This document shows positions 45,801 through 58,000 of a stretch of 64,000 nucleotides of DNA, in pieces. This DNA is from Isoperla grammatica. Taxonomy: Eukaryota > Arthropoda > Insecta > Plecoptera > Perlodidae. Numbering within the stretch: the first letter of the stretch is position 1; the number at the start of each line of letters is the position of its first letter. The notes beneath the pieces are model-generated. The model made no database searches. It saw only the letters and a list, made by a program, of their open reading frames with translations, and was not told the origin of the DNA. The translations under genes and the position numbers were made by a program. Location of the stretch: assembly GCA_945910005.1 (NCBI GenBank), contig OX246740.1, positions 59,160,646-59,224,645 of the forward strand, in the 5' to 3' direction.

Positions 45801-47962
45801 AACACTTTGAGCTGGACCTGCCCGAGGACGTAAGCATTCCGACACGTTGTAACCTTAGAACACTTTGAGCTGGACCTGCCCGAGGACGTAAGCATTCCGA
45901 CACGTTGTTGTAACCTTAGAACACTTTGAGCTGGACCTGCCCGAGGACGTAAGCATTCCGACACGTTGTTGTAACCTTAGAACACTTTGAGCTGGACCTG
46001 CCCGAGGACGTAAGCATTCCGACACGTTGTTGTAACCTTAGAACACTTTGAGCTGGACCTGCCTGAGGACGTAAGCATTCCGACACATTGTAACCTTAGA
46101 ACACTTTGAGCTGGACCTGCCTGAGGACGTAAGCATTCCGACACGTAACCATAGAACACTTTGAGCTGGACCTGCCCGAGGACGTAAGCATTCCGACACG
46201 TTGTAACCTTAGAACACTTTGAGCTGGACCTGCCCGAGGACGTAAGCATTCCGACACGTTGTTGTAACCTTAGAACACTTTGAGCTGGACCTGCCCGAGG
46301 ACGTAAGCATTCCGACACGTTGTTGTAACCTTAGAACACTTTGAGCTGGACCTGCCTGAGGACGTAAGCATTCCGACACGTTGTAACCTTAGAACACTTT
46401 GAGCTGGACCTGCCTGAGGACGTAAGCATTCCGACACGTTGTAACCTTAGAACACTTTGAGCTGGACCTGCCTGAGGACGTAAGCATTCCGACACGTTGT
46501 AACCTTAGAACACTTTGAGCTGGACCTGCCCGAGGACGTAAGCATTCCGACACGTTGTTGTAACCTTAGAACACTTTGAGCTGGACCTGCCCGAGGACGT
46601 AAGCATTCCGACACGTTGTTGTAACCTTAGAACACTTTGAGCTGGACCTGCCCGAGGACGTAAGCATTCCGACAAGTAACCATAGAACACTTTGAGCTGG
46701 ACCTGCCTGAGGACGTAAGCATTCCGACACGTTGTAACCTTAGAACACTTTGAGCTGGACCTGCCTGAGGACGTAAGCATTCCGACACGTTGTAACCTTA
46801 GAACACTTTGAGCTGGACCTGCCCGAGGACGTAAGCATTCCGACACGTTGTAACCTTAGAACACTTTGAGCTGGACCTGCCTGAGGACGTAAGCATTCCG
46901 ACACGTTGTTGTAACCTTAGAACACTTTGAGCTGGACCTGCCCGAGGACGTAAGCATTCCGACACGTTGTAACCTTAGAACACTTTGAGCTGGACCTGCC
47001 CGAGGACGTAAGCATTCCGACACGTTGTAACCTTAGAACACTTTGAGCTGGACCTTCCTGAAGACATAAGCATTTCTTCATGTTGTTGTATTCAGAGCCT
47101 TAAAACAAAACCAAGTACTTACAGTACACTGTCTTCACTGGAAGATGTCTATCTTACTATATAGTATTACACTTTTTGACTAATATCAGCTCGTGTTGTT
47201 TGGCTCCTTTAATGTACACATTCTTTGTTGCATTTCTTATCTAGATAATATAATATAGTTTGTAATTTTTATTTTTCAGCCAAAAGATGATGAGGATCGG
47301 TCCCAAATTTCACCGTCTGCAACATTCTTCGAGTCGCCAAGAGGTCAGTAAACTAAAGTCGGCGCTAGGCTTGAGTTCTGCGTACTAATGTACCAGTGCT
47401 TGGTTTTTGTAGGCTCATTTTAATTGTTGATTAAGATTTATAACGATGCTCTGGACTCAACCAATGACGTCGTTATGTTGTGTTTAAAACGTTCTCCCGA
47501 TCAAGTTGTGGAGAAAGAAACATCGATTGAGGTTTAAAATAATAATTTGAAAATAAGATTAGACATATTATATTTCTACACATTATATTTTGTACTACAC
47601 ATTTTACACGTTTTTAAAAATAATTTTGTTTCTCGGGATAAATAGTTGTAATTTACCTTTTGTACTGCCCACTTGGTATGTCCTAGCTCTGACCCACATA
47701 CTTGCATACATCAATTGAGTCACTATTGAACCCCCCCCACCTTCCTTTTCTGGCCTGCTGCTTGTCTGTGGTTGATATGAGGGCTAATCCGGGTGTCTCC
47801 GTGTAACCAGATCACGTGGAGGACCCAAAGCCCTCGTCGTTGAGCGGCATCAAAGTGTTCCTGTTGATGCTGGTGGGCACGTTGGCAGTAATCGCTTGCG
47901 TCGTTATCGGCATCATGTTCTACCAGAAACACCAGGAGAACAACAGGAAGCGATTCTACTGA
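39805..47962 (+). CDS. LMAN2: VIP36/VIPL-type L-type lectin (vesicular integral membrane cargo receptor)
   Basis: A type I membrane lectin of the early secretory pathway that binds high-mannose N-glycans on cargo glycoproteins. Seven in-phase exons: 39805-39937, 40867-40982, 41120-41317, 41606-41768, 45196-45362, 47280-47343 and 47811-47962; 330 residues. A signal sequence (YFNLLLCVVCVEHIKA) precedes KREHSLIKPYQGAG. The lectin domain has IPYWDFSGSTMVTNNYVRL, DLFGDGFAIWYAKDRM, GPVFG, IILDTYSNHNG, MVNNGSLHYDHDRDG, IAGCEA and LPTGYYFGMTSATGDLSD. A short acidic stalk with RDHVEDP leads to a transmembrane helix (VFLLMLVGTLAVIACVVIGI) and a cytosolic tail ending KRFY, the usual C-terminus of the VIP36/VIPL branch. 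LMAN2 and LMAN2L are vertebrate paralogues; this may be the pro-orthologue. The donor of exon 5 is the founder of a large tandem array. Confidence 0.95.
40134..40648. mobile_element. Inverted-repeat MITE in lectin intron 1, with a second MITE nested inside
   Basis: Outer ends are GGTCGGTGCACAATAGCCCG and, in reverse complement, GGTCGGTGCACAATAACCCG. Direct copies of TAAGCCT sit just outside both ends. Inside, 40185-40570 begins AGCCTGGTTTATGATTGACG and ends with its inverse, flanked by TAA on both sides (40182-40184, 40571-40573), as in PIF/Harbinger elements. I read this as one element inserted into another. Confidence 0.75.
41769..45195 (+). other. Lectin intron 4
   Basis: A 3.4-kb intron with a hAT-like MITE at 41925-42600 and a short GT repeat near 42906. 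The remainder shows no exon or clear repeat. Confidence 0.6.
41925..42600. mobile_element. Non-autonomous hAT-like element, CCGGTTT-rich family, copy 2
   Basis: The 676-bp element has inverted ends TAGGGCCTACACCGAATAG and, in reverse complement, TAGGGCCTACATCGAATAATC. A perfect 8-bp duplication, TTTGGCAG, flanks it at 41917-41924 and 42601-42608. Subterminal AACCGGTTT blocks ally it with the element at 3471-4194. Its middle is more GC-rich and has no transposase frame. Confidence 0.87.
45342..47075 (+). repeat. Minisatellite of lectin exon 5 end plus splice donor, about 30 copies
   Basis: The basic unit is 58 bp, with 61-bp variants carrying an extra TTG and a few shorter ones. Each begins with the last 21 bases of exon 5 (GAGCTGGACCTGCCCGAGGAC), then the real donor GTAAGC, then intron sequence including AACCTTAGAACACTTT. 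The first copy is the functional exon end; the others fill the first 1.7 kb of intron 5. C/T variation in CTGCC(C/T)GAGG distinguishes subsets. Reading through the first donor meets TGA at 45399-45401, so later donors would truncate the protein. Confidence 0.95.
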
Positions 47963-49344
47963 GGCGCGCCCGCCAACACTGGCGTCCCATGTTCTTGTGA
48001 TACGACCGCGTTGTTCCCGCTGACCACTACGTTTACGAGCGACGCGGCTAAATTATTCTGTAACTCTTTGCTCTTGGTATCAACCCAATTTGTTTTAACT
48101 ATATTATAATTAATGAAAATTGTATGAATCATTTTACAAGGCTACCATTCTTTTTAAGTTTCTTGATAAGGTTTTTTATTGGTTACAATTGGTATATGTG
48201 GGAGGAGTGTACAAATTGCTGAACCAGGTATTTACTAGTCTAACTTACTCACTCAAGTTCACATGCATGTGTTTCACACGTTTTACTTTTAAGTGTCAAC
48301 AGGTGAATACGTTAGGCTAGTGAATATGATCCAAACCGATGGTTTGATTATTACACTGCTTTACTAAGTCTCGCTTATGGTCTGTACAAAGCTAAGATTC
48401 CTGGCTGGTTTTGTTTCCTATATTCAGAATTAGTCTACATTTAAGAAGTATAGTTTTATTATTTTCTTTATGCTCACTCTACCTAGTGTAGTCTCGGAGA
48501 AAGTGTCGATTGCTTTCATATTGACAGAATGTCACATGTCTCCTTACGAGGTACAGACAAACTCGGCAATTCCACAGATGGTTGAACACGCAATACTGTG
48601 CCACCACTGGACCATACACAGAGAAGAATCTTTGCAAACATTTGTCCACATACAGCCTGGCTATGTGTAGCTTAAATGTGTGTGGAATGTTAGTTTAAAT
48701 GTTCTTCGAAGCTATGTAGGCTGTCGTGTAGCAGGTGATTGTGGAATCCTGGAGAGAGAATAACACGGAAGCCTTGAATGTGTTTTAATTTTCCTTATGC
48801 ACTATTACTTTCTAGACACATCCAATAAGAATTATTTGATTAAATATAAGTAGCGTACATTTTAATGATTATCATGTAAGGTTTTGAAAAGGCTAGTTGC
48901 TCAAAATGCAACTTAGAAATTCATGCTATTTTTTAGTGTCTATAAAATATGTTTGTTTTTTTATGTTGTATTTAATACTGTACGAGGGCAAGTTCAGTTT
49001 ATCTATTTACTAAACTAGACAGTAATAAATTTGAGTTATCGTGCCAAGTGGCTAGGCAACCATTATTGCTAAATGCACATAGCATGTAGTACAACTGGAA
49101 TTTTCAGTTGACATTTTCTAGTGTAAAAATGTGTGTTGAACTGACAATAACGTTGCAAAAGGGTTTATTAACATGCTCGAATACCCGAAAACCAGTCGGA
49201 ACCGGTTCGGTCAGTTGAATTAAATCCAAAAGTAACACGACTACTAATTTCTTTTATAAGTCGCCTTGAGTTGGATGAGATTCGTTATTTATTCAAGTGA
49301 CTGTTGCTCGCATAAGATACCTGTTTTTAATTGTTCGTATGATT

Positions 49345-49620
49345 GATCACGATCTTCTTGGGAAGACCCTCCACGGAATACGGGTGTTTGAAACCAGTAC
49401 GTACCTGTAAACAATGTGGGAATGGGGAACAAGATAAAAGTTGCCTATTTGTACATACGGAAGTAGCAAGTGAATTAGACGCAATGCCGAGCGGCATGAA
49501 GAGAGAAGATCTCTACTGGTTGACTAGATGCAGCATGATAGCCAAATGTGGAGATTTAGGATTTGGGAAGAAGCCGAAGCAATCGCCCGCCGTAACAGTA
49601 CTTTAATAAAAAATAAATAA
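49345..49620 (+). pseudogene. RNase H-family retrotransposon 3' fragment, second copy
   Basis: It encodes HDLLGKTLHGIRVFETST in one frame and continues after a frameshift with CKQCGNG, matching the fragment at 29720-30240 in inverse orientation. Downstream, ATGCCGAGCGGCATGAAGAG and ATAGCCAAATGTG are shared at the DNA level. It ends near an AATAAAAAATAAATAA tail at about 49604-49620, which could act as a polyadenylation signal for the lectin transcript. Confidence 0.72.
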
Positions 49621-50106
49621 CTTTTGAAAGCTGGTAGATTTTTTGTGATTATAAAAGGTGTGGCTAATTTTTTGGCAATATCATTGCAAGTTTTAGGGGA
49701 TGGAGTGTGAAACGGAAATGTAAATATAATACAGTATTCCACCTCTTTAAGAAAAGACAGTGTTTATAAATCGTTACGTGGGCTTCATACGTGGTGCTTA
49801 ACCACCATCAACTGCCGGGCAGTGATGCCAACTCAAGGCCTGTTCCTGTTGCATGTTATACGCGTCAGTGTTTGCAACTGTGCCATGCTCGATGTTGCTT
49901 TCTTAGATATCATTGCATGTTCATGATAGTTCTTCTCATATTAGCTAATATATAATATAGTAGTATGTAGATTTTGTACTATTACATTGGCCAGTTTAGC
50001 CATAATAATGAACATGTGTAATGTTGATGTGAACTGGAGTTGGCATAACAGTAGCAGTCAAGTATGATATGCCTGCAGTAGATACAAACTATACCATTTT
50101 TGATCA

Positions 50107-50112
50107 AATAAA
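50107..50112 (+). promoter_or_regulatory. Candidate lectin polyadenylation signal
   Basis: AATAAA about 2.1 kb after the stop codon. The retroelement tail near 49604 and another AATAAA at about 52974 are alternatives. Confidence 0.35.
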
Positions 50113-51942
50113 GTGATGCATACAAAATCACAGGATTTCATGGGTTTCTGTTTCTGACAATTGTATCTAGACACAATCTTAATCACCGTTTGGTTACAAT
50201 AACTTACTTCCACTTCAAATGGCAACGTGTATACCGGTTTTTGTCGTAGCCATTTAATTTTATTATTCGAAGAGCAGGTTTTGGGATTTCCGAGCTACTT
50301 GCTTTGATTCCTCTAAATGAACAGCATGTTGCCTATGGTTAGTGGTTAAACCCTCTATGTACTGGTAACTGTTTGTATTCTGTCCATGCTGGTATTGATA
50401 CAATGAAACAAAATTAAAAACCATCAAAACGAACAGGCTGTCTAATTTCGTGGACATTCAACAGCTTCGAACTTGATAAGAATTCGAAACGTGTCATCTT
50501 GATTGGCATTCTTTCGTCAGGTTCATTGAAGGAATCTGGTTTCTATTCAATATGTTATGGTTGTTATGTGTTAGGAAGATTTTTAAGCTGAAGTATCTCC
50601 ATGGAAAAAATGACTGAATACCCAAGACCAACCAATAATAATAGTCCCCTCTAATAACAAGTAAGTTAATGTGCGCTTCATATCTCGTCTACTTACACGT
50701 GCTTTGCTTGGATCAAGTCAAATCTAGATGTAGCGTTTACCTTGGCATGATTTACTAACATTCTTGTGTACAACTCTCCAAATGTATATGTTATTGCCTG
50801 GCTCAAGTTAGTTTTTAATGTTACTATTAGCTATAATTTAAAAATGTCTGGGTGGTGGAATTTTGAGCTCAACAGTTGAACTTGGATGCAAGTTTGTTGG
50901 CGATTCATCATCGTAAATCGTTGAACTCAACAAATTCTGCCCCTCATTGAGCAGCCAAGTCAGAATGGAGTACTATGCCATGTTCGAGCTGCATACGTGT
51001 CCCTGTTTATCTATTTGAATGAAAGAATAAGACACTTCTATATGAATAATCTTAAGAGTATGCATCAGTATAGATAATCCTGATGTAGCAATTTTGTTTT
51101 GAGGACTACGTATAGTTTTATGTGCATTATCCTCCAAAACTTGCTAGTATTGTAAATACTCGTTTTTAATTTGTGTATATATTTATTTATGAAATGAAAG
51201 TGCCTTGTTAATAGCATAATCAAATTAACCAAAAATGTGAATGGATTATACATATTTTCCAATGTAGTATGCATTAGGTAATTGTAATTTGTTTTGCTAT
51301 AAATGCCTTTATTATCAGGGTAGACACATTAGTGTATGCTTTGCGATATTGTATACAAGACATTACATAATTTGAAATGTTATAAAAGGAATTTACTTTT
51401 ATTGTAAAAAAGCTTAAACTGCTAAAAACAGCAAGTCTAATAAAATACTATTTTGCATTCTAGTAAAATGATGCATTTGGCCCGGACTGATCCGTACTAG
51501 ATGATTATTGGGTAACTATCGACAGTAAGACTCACAAGATGGTACCGTACTTGCAAACAGTTGCCTAAGGAGAGCTGTGATTGGGCAGCACAAACAGTCT
51601 GTAACAGGGCTATAACCAACATGTACCATGCTATATCACTGTGTTGGGAAATGCGATATATTGTATTTGTATATTATGAAGATCTTTTCTTTTTATAGTG
51701 TGATGTGTATTATTTGTTGCCATTGTTATTCACAATATTATATTTATAAGCAATACTGAAAAAGAAAATGTGTGGCCAAGTCAAACAGATGTTACCTTTT
51801 CACCCTCTAATCGATTTATGTCTATGTACTTTGTTCCACTTCCATGCAATGCATTGGACGTTTATTTTTCTTGGGCAGCTCTTTTATTAACCTCATAAAG
51901 TCTCAACAGTGTATTCACTTCTAGCACAGGCTGCCTTCTAGT

Positions 51943-52268
51943 CAGGGTTGAGAAAAACCAGTTTATTTTTGTTTTCAGCAAAAACGAGCCCATATGTTTT
52001 TTTTTTTAGGGTTTTTGGGAATTATAGGATAAAAATGTAAAAAAATTCCTTATGTGTATTACATGTAGTACACTTACAGCAGGTGTACTTTGATTTTGTA
52101 CTACTTTGAGTAGCTGTAGTTGTATTAAAGAAAAATAATTAATATTAATTAATCAATTACCATATTATTTATTTTACTTAAAACCCCCCAAAAACCACTT
52201 TGCACCGGGTTTTAGGTTTAAGAAACCTCGCCGGGTTATTTCGGGCTGGGCCAACTTTCTCAATCCTG
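51943..52268. mobile_element. hAT-like MITE with perfect 8-bp target duplication
   Basis: The 326-bp element starts CAGGGTTGAGAAA and ends TTTCTCAATCCTG. CTTCTAGT flanks it at 51935-51942 and 52269-52276. The octamer duplication and CAGGG ends fit hAT. The interior is AT-rich and non-coding. Confidence 0.85.
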
Positions 52269-53426
52269 CTTCTAGTTAAAAAAATTTTTGCTTGGGACTA
52301 GAGTCTCGGTACGTTTACTTTTGGATGTCGAGTGTTGGTCGCTGGATGATATGAAGCTTTTGTCATGCCACTATGTACGTACTATGTGTTTGTATGAATG
52401 TTAGGGAATAATTAAGTGTTTCTACCGTGTGTATGCATATAAAGTAAACTGTAGGTGTATCCTTTTTATTTTATGGAACAGTCGGGCTAGGCACATCTAA
52501 GACACATGCATTCAAACATCGCAAGAAGGATTTCAATGATGAAAATGAAAGAAAATACTATTTTTGTATTGCTAAAGTTGTTTCTGAGATTAACAAACAG
52601 GTACCAAGGACCAGTGTTTCCAAATTCATTTCAAGCATTACTTGTAGCACTTTAAAGGTGAAGCGCAATTTTCCAAAGTTTTTTCAATTTCTCTAGAAAA
52701 TTAATTATGTACCCCTTCTATAGATGTAAATAGCGTATGTCAGTCTTGGATTCAGTTCATTTCTGCATAGATTCTCACGTGTTAATTAATTATATTCCCA
52801 TTACAATATGCACAGTTATTAGTTTAATAACAATTCGTTGCCAAACAGCATGATATTGTATTGTTCTTCCACATTGATGTTATGTAAAGTATGGAATGTA
52901 CATGTACTACATCAGTTACATCACATAAACATATAAACATATTGTAGATATTTTGCTATGTTTATATGTTGAAATAAAATAGCTGGTATCAACTGTGTTT
53001 ACAAAAAGCCATTTATTACTTTCTCAAGTGCATACACTGACCATTAGTACCTACTACGTACCTTAAAGCTAGATGATTGACTTCTGTCTGCAGTCTTGCT
53101 GATGCCAGGGGAACCATCTTCATGCCCAACCTACTTGGACAGTCTCATTGGATGCTACACGAAGCTGTGTAACGTACTGTGATCCACATTCAATTTTGAC
53201 TTGCAAACAAGTGCCAATATTGTTACATAGTAGAATTAATAGTATGAAAAAAGAACTACAATCCATATCACTTAACCACAAACAAATCATAAACTGAAGG
53301 TATAAAAAATAAGCGCATGTCTGGGGCTGCAGTTTGTTTCAAAAAGAAGTATTGGCAGACCTGTGGCCCTTATAATGTGCAGTCTGTTACAATATTTTAC
53401 TTGCCAACCCCTGCCTTGGAGGGTCG

Positions 53427-54151
53427 AATAGGGAAGGCTCACACATTTTTTTTATTTGCTTACTGGTTACCTCAAGTTAAAATAAACGGGAACTAATTGG
53501 TTTCGGCTCGAAAGGTGCATTAACATCGCTTTAACAGCACGTCAAATATATTGCTGTCAAAACACGCTCAGAAACGGACCTGCGCTATCTTGCTCGTGAT
53601 TAAAAGGTTCTGACGTCATAACTCTGGTAACAATCATTTTATATCATACAAATAGTACTGAAATCCCACAATTTAGTAGATTATTGCTCTCATAAGACTT
53701 TAACTGAACCAACGTTTATTTTTAGTTAGTAAATAAACACTGCTTAACATTAATTTACAACAATATGTTAAATAATTGCATTATTGTAGACACATTTTTG
53801 TAAATACTGTATCAAAATGTATTTTCTGAAGAAAACAGTGGTATAAAAGACATTGTTGTAAAGTCACTGCATCCTAGATATTGTAAAATGTCCAACTTAA
53901 TATCCTTGATATTATTAAGAATACTTCAAGGAGGCAGTTGTTGACAAGAGTTATGACGTCACGAGCCGTTTTTCAATTACGGAGCGGGAAGTTACGGAGC
54001 GGGAAGTTCCAAATTTCAAACTTTAAATGCTAATAGAATTGGAAATATACACTTTTTAGATATAAAAATTATGTAGCCCGTATTTTTAGATAATTGCCTT
54101 CCGTTTTTAGGTACTTTGAGGAATATTTATTTTGCATGAGCCTTCCCTATT
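53427..54151. mobile_element. Inverted-repeat MITE of about 725 bp
   Basis: The ends are exact inverted copies of AATAGGGAAGGCTCA. A second, internal inverted pair carries TGACGTCATAACTC (about 53611 and 53952). I could not see a target duplication, so superfamily and exact ends are open. Confidence 0.6.
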
Positions 54152-54355
54152 TGGTCTATGAATTCAAACTGGTAGTCAGTCATACAAAAACCAACAGATC
54201 CAGTACATACAAAGTAATAATGTTTCTTCAGTCAATAAACATCAAAGAAAAACTCCATTCAGATCTTGTAATGTATTAGGCCTACTGTACATACACTATT
54301 TAATTAATATCTAGACCTAAAAAGTTATAAACGTTATTTTTATGCAGGTCACAAG

Positions 54356-54541
54356 ACTTAGTAATACCCACATTACACAGTTCAATACCTTCGTCAAACT
54401 TATTGAATTCAAGGACAAAAAAACATCAATTAATAAATGCTGTATTGTTGCAGTTTTTTGCCAACTGTTTTTGATTCGCTTTTGTTCTTGAATTCAATAA
54501 GTTAGGCGAAAGTATTGAGTCGTGTAATGTCGGCATAAGTA
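54356..54541. mobile_element. Palindromic MITE of about 185 bp
   Basis: Two arms of about 65 bp are inverted copies of each other; both contain CATTACAC and AACTTATTGAATTCAAG. The centre holds a short T-rich loop. No certain target duplication. Confidence 0.65.
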
Positions 54542-54921
54542 CATCTGCAGAGAAGCCAACCAAGGTGAAGGTAACTATAAACTGGACAAAAAATCAAAAA
54601 TACAATTAGTTTACAGTATTTTATTCGTTATATACATTAAAAAATCAGTCTAGGTGTTACACAGGCTGCATTACTAGGTAATTAATTACTTATTAATATT
54701 GTTAATATCTTGAAATGACCATGTTAAAACTATATTCAACATAATTATTATATATAAGCAAATTAAACCTGCCATTGTAAAATACCCTGTGAATGTATTA
54801 TTCTTAAGGATTGTACAAAAGGAGAGGAACATTTTGGTATGTCGACTAGATGAAGTACTGGCCGTAGTACCTTGCAACACAGTCCACACCACACAAGAAA
54901 GAAACGTGACAAAACTAGACA

Positions 54922-54927
54922 TTTATT
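54922..54927 (-). promoter_or_regulatory. Candidate wolframin polyadenylation signal
   Basis: TTTATT on the plus strand, AATAAA on the minus strand, about 135 bases beyond the wolframin stop codon. Confidence 0.5.
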
Positions 54928-55059
54928 AATACGTATACCGATACCTAACTTAAACCTGTTACAACCTTCTATAGAACGGCATATAATTAGTATTTGGCAT
55001 AGACCAGCCTAGTAGAGCTTGTTACGAACACATCACTCACATTTGAAGCTTTAGAAGCA

Positions 55060-58000
55060 TTACTTAAATATGACAAGAGGATTAAACAAGAAATTAAGCA
55101 CAGATTTGACTCCGACATACATAAAACTAAGGAGGTTCGCTCCATTCCTAACAAGTGTACGTTTCTGTATTTGTAATTCGCTCTTGTGACAACCAAGGCA
55201 ACCGATTACTTCCAGGTCTATTTGGGGGTTTGCTCCACCCAACAGTTGGTGACCCTGGCCACGGTTCAACAACTGGCCAGCGAACCAGATTCTGTCGCCG
55301 GGCCGCAGAGCGAGAGTGAAGTTACGGAACGTGTTGTCTGCAATCAGCGATACTTCGGCACCCTTCCCCCACATTCCCGACTTCATTTTCACACCCACTT
55401 CGAACACATATCTGTAAACAGAGAACATAAACATTGGTGTATCTTCAAAGGATATATAGTTTGTTTGATTGGACTTGATGTTACTTGTTTATTAGTACCT
55501 GAGGGTGCACAACATAAAATACAAGTTGATGGAATGATAAAAGGTAAATAAAGATAAAGGTAGACATCAAACAAGCACACATATAACAACCACAGCCATA
55601 AACAAAAAACACTCATCTAGGTGCATACATTTTAAAGAGCTCTTAATCTAAGGGCCGGTCTTACAATCTCCTAATAAGAAAGTTATTTGTAGCAATTAAG
55701 CTATTTGGAGGATTTCAAGAGTTTTGATTGGTGGTTGCTATGGAGAAAACAAGCTATTCGACAAATAAGTAATTATTGGGACATTGTAAGACTGGACCTA
55801 ACTAAACTTAATTTTCGAAGGCTCTGCTCCCTTTCTCAGTGCCCTCTTGTCTGAGGAAGGAAGCGAAGCTCTAAAAAATGTACGCACTTCGGTTAGTGGC
55901 ATGTTTTATTGATAATCACAGCGGCGAATGCACTAAACCTACCTGTTCCAACTGTCCAGGTGACACCTCGCGTGCTGTATCTTGAGAGACTTGAGCAGTC
56001 CGCATCGCCGATACTCGACGTCGGTCATGGCCTCCCGGTCGCACCGCGCGTCGTATCTCTCGCCGTAGAAACACGTCAGCGCGTCGCCGACGTCGGCCGG
56101 CAGCCTGGCCAAGAGGTCGGCGAGCGGGTTGTCGAGCGACCTCAGCGTGACCTCGTTGACGTAGCCGTCCCAGTTGACGGGGAGGCCCGAGAGATGAGCG
56201 CAGCCCAGCTGCACGGCAGCCACCGACTCTGCCTCCCACGCGGGCTGGTGGCAGTGGTTGGCGTACTGCTCCCACGTCAGCGGGACCTTCTCTCCGTCGG
56301 CGTCCCTCTCGCCGACGTCCCCGAGCGAGGGTAACAGGAGGAACGCGGCCGCGGCCAGGCCCGCCAACACCTGCACGCGAGTGACGTATCTTGCGTTGCG
56401 TCCGTGTCTGCCCAGGTACCACGATAGCGCGAGGGGGAGCGAAGCAAGTACCGCCACACGCATGGCGTACTCCGACTCCCGCAGATAGTTTCCCGCAGCC
56501 ACCACCGGCAGCAGCACCGTGGCCAACCCTGCGAGTGGCAGAAATAGCACCAGCCCCACCAATGCCAGCGCCCCGCGTATAAGACCGTACCACGTGGCGC
56601 CCTGGGACGATATCACGGCCACCTGCCACCACGACAGCGTCACGCAGTGCGGTATCAGCGTCTTATAGATGCCGCGCCAGTTGTCTCGCGCAGCTATCCG
56701 CGCAAACACAGCCGGTATCAACAGGTAGAAGACGGCGCGGAAGTTGAGGCAGAACTCGACACCGTTGCCCACGACGTACGACGCGAAGGTAGGTTCGCGA
56801 ACATCCAGGAACCTCCAGCCCTGGCGTACGACCGCATCGGTCTCGTAGGGATATTTGGCCAAGACGTGCACGCCGAACGAAAAGAGCGCGAGAAAGTCGG
56901 GCATGCGTCGATCGTCCATGAACGAATACAGAGTGAGGAACGTGAGGAAGAACGCGAGGACCGTGAACTCGGACTGGGGGGTCCACTGAGGCGCGATCAG
57001 CGGATAGACCATCAGGTTGATAAGCAGCGCCAGGAAGAAGTGACCGTACGGCCTGAGCTTGTTCTTGCAGTACTGGTATTCCGCCTCCTCGGGATTCAGA
57101 TTCCCGCCGCTGTAGCTGAGAAACAGTCCCGACCAGTTGCGGAAGTCGTGGAACTCCCGGTGTCGGTGGAGCATCTGGAAGGTGGAGACCACCATGACGC
57201 AGAAGGAGCCGTAGTAGAGCGCCATGGGGACAAAGAGGAGGAGACTCTCGGAGCCCAACAACGAGTAGAAGAACAAGACCACCAGCGTTTGCACGTGCGA
57301 CATGGCCGTGGGGAAGAAGAGGGCCAAGAAGGCGCCGCCCTTCTTCGCCAAAGTCTCGACCAGCTTGGAGAAGAGCATACGCACGGTGAGAATGGGGTGC
57401 CAGAGCGTACGCTGGAGAAAGTCCCAGGATTCCACGTCGCGTCTCTGAGGCTCGGAGAGGGTGAGGATGCGGTGGACCAGCGGTAGTTCACCGTGGGCAT
57501 AGGACACGGCCGCTGACACTAGGTGGTCTTCGGTCAGCTTCTCCCCAGCGTTGTCGCCCCGGGACGTCCAGTCTGAAACATTACGTTCGCTGACGTTGGT
57601 TTCTCGTATTTGCAAACCCATATTAAATGAGGTATTATTAGTTACAATAATGAATTGAGTGTTATAAATGACATTAATAACAGTTCACACTTTACAGAAA
57701 TTTGGTCAAAATTTTGGTTAGTAAATTTAATATAAATAAATGTGCAGTTAGTGCACAGAGCAGTTTTACATTTAGGCAAGAAGGAGAACTAATACAGGAA
57801 CACTTCAGTTAACATGGGATGAGAGCAAAGAGTCACCCTCTCCTCCTGACCTAGTCCAATGTTGTAATATTGGGCCTCAGAAGCACAGTGTTTGCAATCT
57901 TGTCACACAATAATATCACTAGGTATGCTACATAATATAAAGTGTATGAATGTACTTTTGTCAAGACAGTTGCTCAATGTTCGATTAGACGGAGCAGGGG

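Larger units (their letters stand above)
47963..51942 (+). other. Lectin 3' UTR and downstream intergenic DNA
   Basis: AT-rich sequence after the lectin stop. AATAAA at 50107-50112 may end the transcript. A retroelement fragment lies at about 49345-49620. No coding exon was seen. Confidence 0.5.
52277..55059. other. Intergenic DNA between the convergent lectin and wolframin genes
   Basis: AT-rich, with two inverted-repeat elements (53427-54151 and 54356-54541) and a probable wolframin polyadenylation signal at 54922-54927. No gene recognised. Confidence 0.55.

Noticed and set aside
45977..46846. Minus-strand frames of 113 codons repeating RNAYVLGQVQL-type peptides
   Set aside because: Antisense reading of the lectin splice-donor array; no start context or promoter.
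56647..57486. Plus-strand frame of 279 codons opposite wolframin exon 5
   Set aside because: Antisense shadow of the GC-rich wolframin exon; composition is dominated by Glu/Arg/Gln from complementing membrane codons.
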